DNA of 64,000 nt from Jannaschia rubra (GTDB lineage: Bacteria > Pseudomonadota > Alphaproteobacteria > Rhodobacterales > Rhodobacteraceae), in assembly GCF_001403735.1 (NCBI RefSeq), contig NZ_CXPG01000013.1, positions 150,572 to 214,571 of the forward strand. Reading direction: 5' to 3'. Shown piece by piece: positions 35,441 to 44,567 of the stretch. Made by a program: the position numbers and the translations under genes. The notes beneath the pieces were generated by a model that was given only the letters and a program-made list of their open reading frames with translations, had not been told where the DNA came from and did not search any database. How positions within the stretch are numbered: position 1 is the first letter of the stretch; every line of letters begins with the position of its first letter.

Positions 35441-36207
35441 CCGACGACGCCCGCGCGCGGCTGGCAGCGGCGGGCGTGCCGGACCCGGCGGGCGACGCGG
35501 CCCGCCTGCGCCGCGAAGCCCCCGACGACGCGACCTTCGCCGTCTGGCTCGACCGCCGCGCGGTGCGGGAGCCTGTGTCGCAGATCATCGGGCGGCGCGC
35601 GTTCTGGGCGCATGACTTCATCGTGACCCGCGACGTGCTGGACCCCCGGCCCGACACCGAAACCCTGGTCGAGGCGGCGCTGGCCGAACCCTTCGACCGG
35701 GTGCTGGACCTCGGGACCGGATCGGGCTGCATCCTTTTGTCGCTGCTGCACGAACGCCCCGCGGCGACAGGCCTCGGCACCGACGTGTCGAAGGCGGCGC
35801 TGGCGGTGGCGCGGCGCAACGCGGCGGCGACGGGCGTGGGCGCGCGGGCAGGGTTCCGGCGCGCCGATTGGTTCGCCGGGGTGGAGGGCCCGTTCGACCT
35901 GATCGTGTCGAACCCGCCCTATATCGCGGAGGGCGAAATGGCCGAGCTTGAGCCCGAGGTCCGCGAGTGGGAGCCGCAGGGCGCATTGACCCCCGGCGGC
36001 GACGGGCTCGACGCCTATCGCGCCATCGCGGCGGGGGCGGGGGCGCATCTAGCGGAAGGCGGGCACCTCATGGTCGAGATCGGGCCGACCCAGGCCGATG
36101 TGGTGTCGGCGCTGTTCGCGGAAGCGGGGTTCGCCGGAATTACGGTGGTCTGCGACATAAATGGCCGAAATCGCGTGGTTCGGGCGGAAAAAAGCCGCCG
36201 TTCCTGA
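35437..36207 (+). CDS. prmC: Release factor glutamine methyltransferase
   Basis: A 256-residue SAM-dependent enzyme methylating the GGQ glutamine of release factors. The SAM-binding [15 protein letters not shown] segment is near residue 90 and the catalytic NPPY motif is at residues 159-162. The start is GTG at 35437 in the prfA stop region (GTGA overlap), so both are co-translated. The N-terminal helical domain is somewhat short, within the family range. Confidence 0.96.
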   Translation: MTDDARARLAAAGVPDPAGDAARLRREAPDDATFAVWLDRRAVREPVSQIIGRRAFWAHDFIVTRDVLDPRPDTETLVEAALAEPFDRVLDLGTGSGCILLSLLHERPAATGLGTDVSKAALAVARRNAAATGVGARAGFRRADWFAGVEGPFDLIVSNPPYIAEGEMAELEPEVREWEPQGALTPGGDGLDAYRAIAAGAGAHLAEGGHLMVEIGPTQADVVSALFAEAGFAGITVVCDINGRNRVVRAEKSRRS

Positions 36208-36389
36208 CGAATCGGCTTGTGATCGGGAAAATAGGCTTTCATAACCGACCTGCATCCGAAAGTTGACGCGGCGTCGGTGATTTCCGGCCCAGCCCCTCAT
36301 CCGGGATGCACGCCCGATCAATCCGGACCGTGACGACCCGCGTGGGCGGGCACCGGTCCCCGGCAAAGACCAGCGGAAACACCCCACTT

Positions 36390-37025
36390 ATGAGAAGCAG
36401 CAAGTCCCGTTCGCGGAACAAGAACCGTAGCCGCGGCCCCCAGGGCGGCGGAAACATCGTCAATCGCGTCTTCGACAGCTCGGGGCCCGAGGGCAAGGTG
36501 CGCGGCACGCCCGCGCAGATCATCGAGAAATACGCCCAGCTTGCCCGCGACGCTCAGCTTTCGGGCGACCGGGTCGCGGTCGAGAACTTCCAGCAGCACG
36601 GCGAACACTATACGCGGATGCTTGCGGCCGCGCAGAAGGAAATCGACGCGCGCCAACAGCAGCAGGGCGGTGGCCAGCAGCAGGGCGGTGGCCAGCCGGG
36701 TGGAAACCCGCAGGGCGACAACCAGAACGGCGGCCAGCAGGATCGCCAGCCCGAGGCGCAGGACAACGCCCCGCAGGGCGGCCGGCCGCAGCGCAGTGCG
36801 CCCCAGGGCGGCAACCGCCGGCGCGAAAAGCCCGAACCGCAGCAGACCGCAAGCGACGTGATCGACGCGCCCGAGGCCGACAGCGGCCCGGTCGAGACGC
36901 CGGAGTCGGGTGCCGATGCCGCGCCCAAGCCCGAAAAGCCCAAGCGCACCCGCACCCGCAAGAAGGCGCCGGCGTCGGATGCCCCGTCGAACACGCCCGA
37001 CGCGACCCCCGAAGACGCCGCCTAG
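36390..37025 (+). CDS. DUF4167 family protein
   Basis: A 211-residue alphaproteobacterial protein. The N-terminal ~80 residues form the DUF4167 domain (basic [15 protein letters not shown] start, then [20 protein letters not shown] and the helix [12 protein letters not shown]). After residue ~87 the chain becomes a Gln/Gly-rich low-complexity region, then an acidic Pro/Ala stretch and a basic RTRTRKK patch. It is likely nucleic-acid binding, but its role is unknown. The stop TAG shares the palindrome CTAG with the stop of the convergent rsmA gene. The 182-base gap before it probably holds its promoter. Confidence 0.85.
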   Translation: MRSSKSRSRNKNRSRGPQGGGNIVNRVFDSSGPEGKVRGTPAQIIEKYAQLARDAQLSGDRVAVENFQQHGEHYTRMLAAAQKEIDARQQQQGGGQQQGGGQPGGNPQGDNQNGGQQDRQPEAQDNAPQGGRPQRSAPQGGNRRREKPEPQQTASDVIDAPEADSGPVETPESGADAAPKPEKPKRTRTRKKAPASDAPSNTPDATPEDAA

Positions 37026-37852
37026 GCCAGCTGCCGCGCCAGGGCGCACCAGCCTTCCAGCGGTACCTGTTCGGCGCGCTGCGTCGGCTCGATCCCGGCG
37101 GCGCGCAGGCGGTCCTCGATGTCCGGGGCCAGGCCGCGCAGCGCCGCGCGCAGCATCTTGCGGCGCTGGTTGAACCCCTTGGCCACCACGCGTTCCAGGA
37201 CCTGCGGGTCGGCCGGGAAGCGGGGCTCGGGCAGGGCGGTCAGGTGGACGACGGCGGAATGGACCTTGGGTGGGGGGCTGAACGCCTCCGGCGGCAGGGT
37301 CATGGCGATGCGGGCATCGCAGCGCCACTGCGCCAGAACGGCGAGCCGCCCATAGGCCTTCGATCCCGGCGCGGCGACGATCCGCTCCGCTACCTCTTTC
37401 TGGAACATCAGGGTCAGGCTGTCCCAGGGCGGCGGCCAGGTCGCGGGCGTGAGCCAGCGGACCAGAAGCTCGGTGCCCACGTTGTAGGGCAGGTTCGACA
37501 CGATGCGCCACGGCGGAGCCAGATGCCCCGCGACGTCGAGCGTCAGGGCATCGGCGTGGGCGACCTCGAGCCGCTCCGGCCAGGCCGCCGCGATCTGCTT
37601 CAGCGCGGGCAGGCAACGCGCGTCCTTTTCCACGGCCAGCACCTTGCGCGCCCCTTCGGCCAGCAATCCGCGCGTCAGGCCGCCGGGGCCGGGCCCCACC
37701 TCGAGCACGTCGACCCCGTCGAGCGGCCCCGCGATCCGCGCGATCCGCGCCGTCAGGTTCAGGTCGAGCAGGAAGTTCTGCCCGAGCGCCTTCTTCGCGC
37801 GCAGGTCGTGTGCCGCGATCACCTCGCGCAGGGGGGGAAGGTCGTCGATCAT
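37022..37852 (-). CDS. rsmA: 16S rRNA (adenine1518-N6/adenine1519-N6)-dimethyltransferase
   Basis: A 276-residue KsgA-family enzyme that dimethylates two adenines in helix 45 of 16S rRNA. SAM-binding motif [14 protein letters not shown] is near residue 50 and the catalytic NLPYN motif is near residue 120. The N-terminal [11 protein letters not shown] is diagnostic. The last gene of the lptF-lptG-lptD-surA-pdxA-rsmA unit, 25 bases after pdxA. Its stop codon overlaps that of DUF4167 in a CTAG palindrome. Confidence 0.96.
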   Translation of the reverse strand: MIDDLPPLREVIAAHDLRAKKALGQNFLLDLNLTARIARIAGPLDGVDVLEVGPGPGGLTRGLLAEGARKVLAVEKDARCLPALKQIAAAWPERLEVAHADALTLDVAGHLAPPWRIVSNLPYNVGTELLVRWLTPATWPPPWDSLTLMFQKEVAERIVAAPGSKAYGRLAVLAQWRCDARIAMTLPPEAFSPPPKVHSAVVHLTALPEPRFPADPQVLERVVAKGFNQRRKMLRAALRGLAPDIEDRLRAAGIEPTQRAEQVPLEGWCALARQLA

Positions 37853-37877
37853 GTCCCGCCTTAGCGGGCCAGCGGGG

Positions 37878-38855
37878 TCAAGCCAAGGCGCGCCGGGCGG
37901 CCATGTCGCGGGCCATGCGGATCGCGGCGACCATCGACGTGGGGTCCGCGACGCCGCGACCGGCGATGTCGAAGGCCGTCCCGTGGTCGGGCGAGGTGCG
38001 GATGAAGGGCAGCCCCAGCGTCACGTTCACACCGCCGGCGAAGTCGATGGTCTTGATCGGGATCAGGGCCTGGTCGTGATACATGCAGACCGCCGCGTCA
38101 TAGGTCGCGCGGGCCGCCGCGTGGAACATCGTGTCGGCGGGCAGCGGGCCGAAGCAGCCGAGGTCGGGGGCGAGGCGGGCGACAAGGGCCGCGATCCACT
38201 CCACCTCCTGCCGGCCCATGGTGCCGCCTTCGCCCGCGTGGGGGTTCAGGCCCGCGACCGCGATGCGGGGGGCCGCGACGGCGAAGTCGCGGCGCAGGCC
38301 CGCGTGGGTGACACGCAGCACGGTTTCCAGAAGGTCGGGCGTCAGCTCCGCCGCCACGCGGTCGAGCGCGATGTGGATGGTCGCGGGCACGACGCGCAAC
38401 TCGGGACAGGCGAGCATCATCACCACCTTCGCCCCGCCGGCCAGTGCGGCAAGGTATTCGGTGTGGCCGGGGTGCGGAAAATCCGCCCCATCCTTGAGCG
38501 CCTTCTTGTGGATCGGCGCGGTCACGATGCCGGAGGCCGCGCCCGTGCTCGCCATGTCCACCGCCCGCGCGATGGCCGAGATGACGCCCGCCGCCTGCCG
38601 CTCGTCGGGCACCCCGGGCGTGCGGGGGCCGGGGATGTCGTGGGGCAGGATCGACAGCACCGTCGACGACGCCTGCGCCGGATCGTCGATCACGTGCGTC
38701 TCGACCCCGAAGCCGTCGAAATGATCGGGGTTGCCCAGCACGAAGAACGGCACGTCGGGGATCAGGGCGCGCGCCTTTGCGATGACTTCGGGTCCGATGC
38801 CCGCAGGCTCGCCGCAGGTGACCACGAGGGGGGGGCTAGCGGGTGATGACGGCAT
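37878..38855 (-). CDS. pdxA: 4-hydroxythreonine-4-phosphate dehydrogenase
   Basis: A 325-residue NAD-dependent enzyme of pyridoxal phosphate synthesis. The [12 protein letters not shown] start, the metal-binding histidines in GHTEYLA (near residue 130) and [11 protein letters not shown] (near residue 200), and the [11 protein letters not shown] motif mark the family. Its ATG at 38855 lies inside the surA gene (20-base overlap), so translation is coupled. The surA-pdxA-rsmA order is the same as in E. coli. Confidence 0.96.
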   Translation of the reverse strand: MPSSPASPPLVVTCGEPAGIGPEVIAKARALIPDVPFFVLGNPDHFDGFGVETHVIDDPAQASSTVLSILPHDIPGPRTPGVPDERQAAGVISAIARAVDMASTGAASGIVTAPIHKKALKDGADFPHPGHTEYLAALAGGAKVVMMLACPELRVVPATIHIALDRVAAELTPDLLETVLRVTHAGLRRDFAVAAPRIAVAGLNPHAGEGGTMGRQEVEWIAALVARLAPDLGCFGPLPADTMFHAAARATYDAAVCMYHDQALIPIKTIDFAGGVNVTLGLPFIRTSPDHGTAFDIAGRGVADPTSMVAAIRMARDMAARRALA

Positions 38856-40050
38856 CGGCGCGCAGTTCTTCCAGATAACCGTCGGAATAGCTGGTCAGGC
38901 GCTGGTTCAGAAGCTGCTGGCCCAGCGTGCGGAAAGCGTCCTCGGAGGCATTGGCGTCGCGCCCGCAGAGCATCACGAACCGCAGGTAGCCGTTGCCCGC
39001 GAGCAGCATCGACGCTTCGCCCGCGTCGAGCTTGGCGAGCTCCTGCCGCAGGTCGGCGGGGATCTCGGAGACAGGGCGCGTCTCGCGGCGGAGCGTGCCT
39101 TCGGGGGCGCGGTCCTCGCGCGCGACGCCGTAGAGGTCGTCGCAGACGTCCACGCGGGCGCGCAGGCGGCTGGCCTGTTCCAGCGCCTGCGGCGTCCGGC
39201 CGCCGGGGATCAGGTATTCGGCGTAGTCGATGGAAAGGCCCGCCGGCGGCGTGGGGGCATTCTCGTCGAGGTCGCGCAGGATGAACAATCCGATGAAGGA
39301 GCCGAGGTTGACGGGGTCGGACACCTGCCCGGGGGCAAGGGTCAGCACCTGTTCGGCGATGGGGGGCGCCATGTTCGACAGGTCCAGCCAGTCGAGCCGC
39401 CCGCCCCGCTGCGCGGTGTTGGAGCGGGAATACTGGCGTGCCGCGGCCTCGAATCCGGCCTGTGTGGTGATCGTGTCCGACAGGCGCTGGGCCAGGGCCT
39501 GAACCTCGCCCGCCGTCTCGGGGGTGAGGGGCAGCGCGATCTCGGACAGCAGGACGCGGACGCCGGGGGCGCCGCCGCGGGCCAGCTTGCGGTCGATCTC
39601 CGCGTCGGAAGGGCGCGACACGGGGCCGAACCGCTGCTGGACGTAGCTGCGCCAGAGCATGCCGTTGCGGACGAAATCGCGGAACGTCTCGGGCTCCACC
39701 CCGCCCTGGGCCAGGGCGGCGATGAACTGGTCGGGCGACAGGTTGGCGCGGCCGGCGAATTCGACCATTCCCTCGTCCAGCTCCTCCTCCGTCAGCGCGA
39801 TGCCCGCGGCGCGGGCGGCCTGGTTCTGGAGCGTCTCGTCGATCAGCGCCTGCGTGGCGCTCTCGGTGTCGGCGCCCGGCGCGCGCAGCAGGCCGAAGAA
39901 CAGCGCGCGCTGCTGCACCTGGAAGTTGGTGATGGCCTGGCCGTTCACCGTGGCCGCCGCGGCGAAGGGCTGCTGCGCCGCGACGGGCGCCCCGAGGGCC
40001 CCGGTCAGCAGCATCGCCGCCAGTCCGAGTGTCGCCAGAAATCCGTTCAT
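38836..40050 (-). CDS. surA: Periplasmic peptidyl-prolyl isomerase and chaperone SurA
   Basis: A 404-residue periplasmic chaperone for outer-membrane proteins. A signal peptide (LGLAAMLLTGALGAPVAAQ) precedes the SurA N-terminal domain (VNGQAITNFQVQQRALFF) and one parvulin-like PPIase domain (from ~residue 170: RVLLSEIALPL, RGGRLDWLDLSNMAP). E. coli SurA has two parvulin domains; one is usual in alphaproteobacteria. The ATG at 40050 follows AAGGGCGGG. It lies 14 bases after lptD. Confidence 0.9.
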   Translation of the reverse strand: MNGFLATLGLAAMLLTGALGAPVAAQQPFAAAATVNGQAITNFQVQQRALFFGLLRAPGADTESATQALIDETLQNQAARAAGIALTEEELDEGMVEFAGRANLSPDQFIAALAQGGVEPETFRDFVRNGMLWRSYVQQRFGPVSRPSDAEIDRKLARGGAPGVRVLLSEIALPLTPETAGEVQALAQRLSDTITTQAGFEAAARQYSRSNTAQRGGRLDWLDLSNMAPPIAEQVLTLAPGQVSDPVNLGSFIGLFILRDLDENAPTPPAGLSIDYAEYLIPGGRTPQALEQASRLRARVDVCDDLYGVAREDRAPEGTLRRETRPVSEIPADLRQELAKLDAGEASMLLAGNGYLRFVMLCGRDANASEDAFRTLGQQLLNQRLTSYSDGYLEELRADAVITR

Positions 40051-40064
40051 CGCCCGCCCTTCTC

Positions 40065-42203
40065 TCAAATTCCGCAGCGTCGTTTCCGCTTGCGGCGATC
40101 GTCCGCCCCGAAGCCCGCAAGTTCCACGCCCAGGCCGAAGCTGGTCGAGGATTCCCGCGTCGTGGTCGAGGTGAAGCGCCGCTCCACATCGAAATCGACC
40201 GTGACGCAATCCGACCGGTAGGTCAGCCCGACACCTGCGCTGCTGGCATCGTTTGTCACGAAGTCATATCGCCACTTCGCCCGCCCCGTCCAGTCGCCCG
40301 CCAGATCGCGCGAGGCGTCGAGCGACCATTCCGACGTGTCGATGGGGCGCCCGGCGCCCGCGTCGGCTTCGAGGAAGGTATATGTGGTTTCCAGCGCGTG
40401 CCGGTCGCCCGCCCACCGCAGGATCGTGTCCGAGCGCGAAAAGTCGAGGTCGTCGTCCACCAGCGACCGCTGCATCACGCGGAACCCGTCGCGGTAGCTT
40501 GCGCTGACCGACAGCAGCCAGTCGGACGTGGTGCCCGCAAGGCCCGTGGCGGGGCGGAACTGCCCCAGGTCGTCGGCGCGCCAGACGCGGCCGGCGGTCG
40601 TCTCGACCTCCCAGCCGCTGGGGTCGAGGCGCGTCCAGGTGACGCCGAGGTTCAGGCGATTGCCCAGCTCGCGCGTGTCGCGACCGGCGAACCGCTGGGG
40701 GGAGAACAGGTTCCCCTCGTCGAACTCGGGCGTGAGGCTGTCCTCGTTCGGGGTGGGGCGACGGTCGTTGGGCGCGAGGATCAGTTGCGCCACCGGCTCG
40801 ATGACGTGGCGGACGCCCGCAGGCGTGGATCGCGCCAGCGGCATCCGAAGCTCCAGCCCGGTATAGGGCACGCCGCGCAGGAAGGGATCGTCCTGGAAGG
40901 TCGCGTCCTCGTCCACGTCGTAGGCATCGACGTCGAGCCCGGCCATCGCCGTGGCCACCAGCCCGCCGTCCGTGATGTGGCTGCGCCGCCAGTCGACGGC
41001 GGCGGAGGCGCGCAGCACGTCGCGCGCCGAATCCGACGGCAGCCCCGGTGGCACGCGCTCGGCCGTGCGCTGGCGGGCGTGGGCCTGCAACGTCCAGGTG
41101 AGGGTGCCGCCCAGCACGGGGCCGGGCTCCCGCCGCTTGCGCTCCACGGTGATGACGGGCGTGGGCTGGTAGCGGTTGCGCTCCCCCGAGCGGAGGGTGT
41201 TGAAGGCGACGACCTCGGCACGGAACAGGTCTTCGCGGTCGATGCGGGTGACGGCAAGGCGCGAATCCAGCCGGTCCTTGTCGGTGACGTCGTAGTTGCG
41301 CAGGTAGTCGGCGTCGCTCACCAGCTCCAGGTCGAACTCCAGCCGGTAGTCGCGGGGCAGGAGGAAGCCGCCTTCCGCGAACAGGTAGCCGCGCGTCTCG
41401 TCCGGGCGGACCTCGTCCTGCGAGACGGCGCCCTCGACCTCGATCAGGCCGGTATCGAAGGCCTGCCGGTAGCGGAAGCCGAGGCTCCGGGTCTCGGAGG
41501 CGGTGACGAAGGGGGCGAGCGTCAGGTCGCGCGAGGGGCCGAAGGTGATGAAGTAGGGAACCGTCAGCCCCGTCCCGAGCAGGTCGTCGGAGGTCACGCG
41601 CGGCGAGAGGAACCCGGTCGAACGTTCCAGCGTCGGATCGGGCAGGCGCAGGCGGGGGAACCAGGCCACGGGCACGCCCACCACCTCGAACCGGGCGCCC
41701 TCGAAGTAGAGCTGCTGCGCCTCGCGGTCGTGGATCACGCGGCGCGCACGGATCTGCCAGAGCGGGACGGGATACGCGGCGCAGACCTCGCAGGAGGAGG
41801 CGACGGTCTGGTAGAGTTGGGTATACCGCCCCTCGGCCCCCGTGGCGATCTCGGTGGCCGCGATCTGAAGCTGTTCGTCCAGCACCAGCCGCGCGCCTTG
41901 CAGGACCGACCCGCGCAGGTCCGGCGAAAGGGAGGCGAAATCGGCGACCAGGATGGCATCGGGCCCATCGATCAGGGTCAGCGGCCCCTCGACCGTCACC
42001 CGGTCCTCGTCGCGCAGGTAGGTGACGCGGCTGGCGCGCAGGATGCGGCCGTCGGAATAGATCTCGACGCCGCCTTCGGCGGTCAGCCGCCGCTCGTCGA
42101 AGTCGATCCGGTCGGCCACGAGCGTCGCGGGCGCCTGCTGCGCCAGGACGGGCCAGGCGACAAGGGTCAGGATCAGGGCAAGGAGGGTTCGCATCGTCAT
42201 CAT
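40065..42203 (-). CDS. lptD: LPS assembly protein LptD
   Basis: A 712-residue outer-membrane beta-barrel translocon that inserts LPS into the outer leaflet. A signal peptide (LLALILTLVAWPVLA, residues ~6-20) is followed by the LptA-like jellyroll (LVADRIDFDERRLTAEGGVEI) and a long C-terminal barrel ending in a C-terminal region rich in Arg and Lys. Two Cys pairs (near SCEVCAAYP) fit the disulfide-linked family. The ATG at 42203 overlaps the lptG stop; nearby ATGs at 42200 and 42194 are alternatives. Confidence 0.93.
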   Translation of the reverse strand: MMTMRTLLALILTLVAWPVLAQQAPATLVADRIDFDERRLTAEGGVEIYSDGRILRASRVTYLRDEDRVTVEGPLTLIDGPDAILVADFASLSPDLRGSVLQGARLVLDEQLQIAATEIATGAEGRYTQLYQTVASSCEVCAAYPVPLWQIRARRVIHDREAQQLYFEGARFEVVGVPVAWFPRLRLPDPTLERSTGFLSPRVTSDDLLGTGLTVPYFITFGPSRDLTLAPFVTASETRSLGFRYRQAFDTGLIEVEGAVSQDEVRPDETRGYLFAEGGFLLPRDYRLEFDLELVSDADYLRNYDVTDKDRLDSRLAVTRIDREDLFRAEVVAFNTLRSGERNRYQPTPVITVERKRREPGPVLGGTLTWTLQAHARQRTAERVPPGLPSDSARDVLRASAAVDWRRSHITDGGLVATAMAGLDVDAYDVDEDATFQDDPFLRGVPYTGLELRMPLARSTPAGVRHVIEPVAQLILAPNDRRPTPNEDSLTPEFDEGNLFSPQRFAGRDTRELGNRLNLGVTWTRLDPSGWEVETTAGRVWRADDLGQFRPATGLAGTTSDWLLSVSASYRDGFRVMQRSLVDDDLDFSRSDTILRWAGDRHALETTYTFLEADAGAGRPIDTSEWSLDASRDLAGDWTGRAKWRYDFVTNDASSAGVGLTYRSDCVTVDFDVERRFTSTTTRESSTSFGLGVELAGFGADDRRKRKRRCGI

Positions 42204-43297
42204 CCGTCTTCCTGCCGCAGGATGATGCCGGCGGAAAGCAGGATCGCGGCCAGCGGCGGCGCCCAGGCGGCCAGCGCGATGGGCAATTGCCCGCTTTCGC
42301 CCAGAACCTGCGCGAAATTCCGCAGAAAGAAGATGCCGAAGCCCAGAAGCAGCGCGATCAGCACCAGCATCCCCGAATGGCCCGCCCGCGCGTGGCGCAT
42401 GGAGAAGGCCGCGCCGATCAGCACCATCGCCGCCAGCATCAGCGGATTGGCCAGTTCCATCTGGAGCCAGATGCGGTGGCTGCGCCCCGAGAAGCCGGCG
42501 TCGTTCAGCTGCCGGATGAAGCCGGGCAACTGGAAGATCGGGATCGAGGAGGGGACGCCGAAGCTGTCGCGGATCTGGTCGCGGGTGAGGGTGGAGGGGA
42601 TGGTCGCGGTGGCCTGTTCCGTCGCGTCGCGCTCGGGGTTGTCGGAGGTGCCCAGCGGCCAGACCTTGGCCTCGCTGAGCAGCCATTCGCCGTCGGAGAG
42701 TTCGGCGCGGCGGGCGTCGGTGCGTTCGATCGGGGTGCCGTCGGCGTCGAAGGCGATGAAGCTCGGCTCGAACAGGACGGTCCCGTCGAGCGACGACCGC
42801 GCGGCGCGGATCACCGTCTGGCCCGAGCCGTCGCCTTGACGCAGCCAGATGCCCTCCTCGCTGACCGACAGGATGCTGCTGCTGCCGGTCCGCCAGGCGG
42901 TGATCTCCCGCTCGTAGCGGCCCTGGGTGGCGGCGACGATGGGGTTCACGACCACAAGCGCCGCGATGCCCAGCAGAAGCGCGCCGCCGACCGGGGCCAG
43001 CGCCGCGCGCATGGCCGACCGCCCGGCGGCGCGGACCACCACGAGCTCCGACGATCGCGCGAGCGACAGGAACAGCGCCAGCGTCGCCAGGATCACGATG
43101 AGGGGCAGGATCTGGTAGAGCGCCGCGGGCAGGTTGAGCGCGGCGAGCCGCAGCCCGTCGCCCACGCCCGCGCCCTTGCCGTCGAGGCGGCGAAGCTGTT
43201 CCATCAGGTCGATGGGCAGCAGAAGGCCGGTGAAGACGAGCGATACCATGAACACGAGGCCGAAGAACCGCCGTCCGATGTAGAGCGCGAGGATCAT
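42200..43297 (-). CDS. lptG: LPS export ABC transporter permease LptG
   Basis: A 365-residue inner-membrane permease of the LptB2FG LPS exporter. Membrane helices lie near residues 10-35, 60-85, 100-120 and in the C-terminal third (LMLAAMVLIGAAFSM, MLVLIALLLGFGIFFL, PPLAAILLSAGIIL), with a periplasmic jellyroll between. It is translationally coupled to lptF upstream (ATGA) and to lptD downstream. LptG versus LptF is assigned by order, the second gene being LptG. Confidence 0.93.
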   Translation of the reverse strand: MILALYIGRRFFGLVFMVSLVFTGLLLPIDLMEQLRRLDGKGAGVGDGLRLAALNLPAALYQILPLIVILATLALFLSLARSSELVVVRAAGRSAMRAALAPVGGALLLGIAALVVVNPIVAATQGRYEREITAWRTGSSSILSVSEEGIWLRQGDGSGQTVIRAARSSLDGTVLFEPSFIAFDADGTPIERTDARRAELSDGEWLLSEAKVWPLGTSDNPERDATEQATATIPSTLTRDQIRDSFGVPSSIPIFQLPGFIRQLNDAGFSGRSHRIWLQMELANPLMLAAMVLIGAAFSMRHARAGHSGMLVLIALLLGFGIFFLRNFAQVLGESGQLPIALAAWAPPLAAILLSAGIILRQEDG

Positions 43298-44418
43298 GCC
43301 GCAGCCCCGCGCCGCAGCCCGCCGATGCCCCGCGTGTCGTGCCAGACCAGCCCGGCCCCGAGTGCCAGCGTCAGGAGCGGCGGCACATAGGTCAGCCACC
43401 AGAGGGTCGCGTCGCCGCGTGCCGACGTCTCGGCGACGTTGCCCAGCATCTTGAGGACGACGGCCGCGACCACCGCGCCCAGGATCTGCCGCCAGAGGCC
43501 GAGGCGGGAGTAGTTGCCCAGCATCAGGAACCCGAGCGCCAGAAGCGGCAGGGCGAAGGCGAACAGCGCCTCCGAGAAGCGGGCGTTGCCCTCGTAGCGC
43601 AGCTTGGCCACGTCGTCGCCGGTGGCCCGCTGGGCAGCCGCGTCGGCGCGCAGGAGGGCGAGGGTCGAAAGCTCCCTCGGGTCGCGGCGGCGGGTGCCGT
43701 CGCCGCCGCCGGCCAGGCCCGCGAGGTCATAGGCGAAATCGTCGAAGGTCGTGGTGACGAGGGTGCGGTCGGCGGTCTGCACGCTCTGCGCCATGCCATC
43801 GAACATCACCAGGCGGGTGCCGTCGTCGGCGCGCACCAGGAGGGCGCGTTCGGCGGTGTAGGAGGTGCGGACGGCGGGGCTGCGCCGGTCCTGCAGGAAC
43901 AGGCCGAGCAGTTCGCCCTTGGGCGTGATCTCGCGGACGTAGACGGTGACGCCGGTGCCGGGATGCAGGAACTCGCCTTCCTTGAGGAAGCGCGAGGTGA
44001 TGTCCTGCGACAGCTCCGCCCCGCGTTCGGCCAGCGCCGTGCGCGATGCGGGCACGAGGATATGCCCCAGCACAGCCACCATGAGCCCCACCGCCAGCCC
44101 GAACACCAGCACCGGCCGCGCCAGCCGCCAGGGCGACAGGCCCGTGGTCTGCGCCACGACCATCTCGGAATCGGCGGCGAGGCGGTTGATGCCGTAGAGC
44201 GTGGCCACCAGCGCCGAGACCGGCAGCACCACGGCGATGACGTTGGGCAGGGCAAGGGCGGTGAATTCGATGAAGGTCAGCACGTTGGAGCCGCCCGCGA
44301 TCAGCCGGTCGAACAGCCCGAGCGCGCGGTTGACCCAATAGACGGCCACCAGCACGAGGCTGAAGAAGCCGAAGTAGACCAGAAGCTGCCCCGCGAGGTA
44401 TCTGTCGAATATTCCCAA
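43294..44418 (-). CDS. lptF: LPS export ABC transporter permease LptF
   Basis: A 374-residue partner permease of LptG. The first segment FDRYLAGQLLVYFGFFSLVLVAVYWV and the LPxSALVATLYGINRLAADSEM helix with its coupling-helix Glu are typical. The periplasmic domain and C-terminal helices follow. No ATG suits the start: TTG at 44418 gives the family N-terminus (M)GIFDRY and has GGGG upstream. First gene of the OM-biogenesis unit, divergent from pepA across 149 bases. Confidence 0.9.
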   Translation of the reverse strand: MGIFDRYLAGQLLVYFGFFSLVLVAVYWVNRALGLFDRLIAGGSNVLTFIEFTALALPNVIAVVLPVSALVATLYGINRLAADSEMVVAQTTGLSPWRLARPVLVFGLAVGLMVAVLGHILVPASRTALAERGAELSQDITSRFLKEGEFLHPGTGVTVYVREITPKGELLGLFLQDRRSPAVRTSYTAERALLVRADDGTRLVMFDGMAQSVQTADRTLVTTTFDDFAYDLAGLAGGGDGTRRRDPRELSTLALLRADAAAQRATGDDVAKLRYEGNARFSEALFAFALPLLALGFLMLGNYSRLGLWRQILGAVVAAVVLKMLGNVAETSARGDATLWWLTYVPPLLTLALGAGLVWHDTRGIGGLRRGAAA

Positions 44419-44567
44419 CCGAACGCCCCGATCGCTGCTCCCGGTCCTTCTAGCCGGGTTGGGGAGGCCATCAAACCCCCCATGCGGACGGCGGTCTGGA
44501 AAACCGCCGGGGCGGGGTCTAGGGTCCGCCCGGAACCCCTCGCATCCCCATATCCCGGAGCCCCGAC
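44419..44567. promoter_or_regulatory. Divergent lptF-pepA intergenic region
   Basis: A 149-base gap that must drive both the minus-strand LPS export operon and plus-strand pepA. It contains an inverted repeat GGCGGT/ACCGCC (44490-44508, loop CTGGAAA) and a CCCGG/CCGGG repeat near 44440-44458. No clear -35/-10 pair was recognised. The lptF/pepA divergent arrangement is conserved from E. coli onward. Confidence 0.4.
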
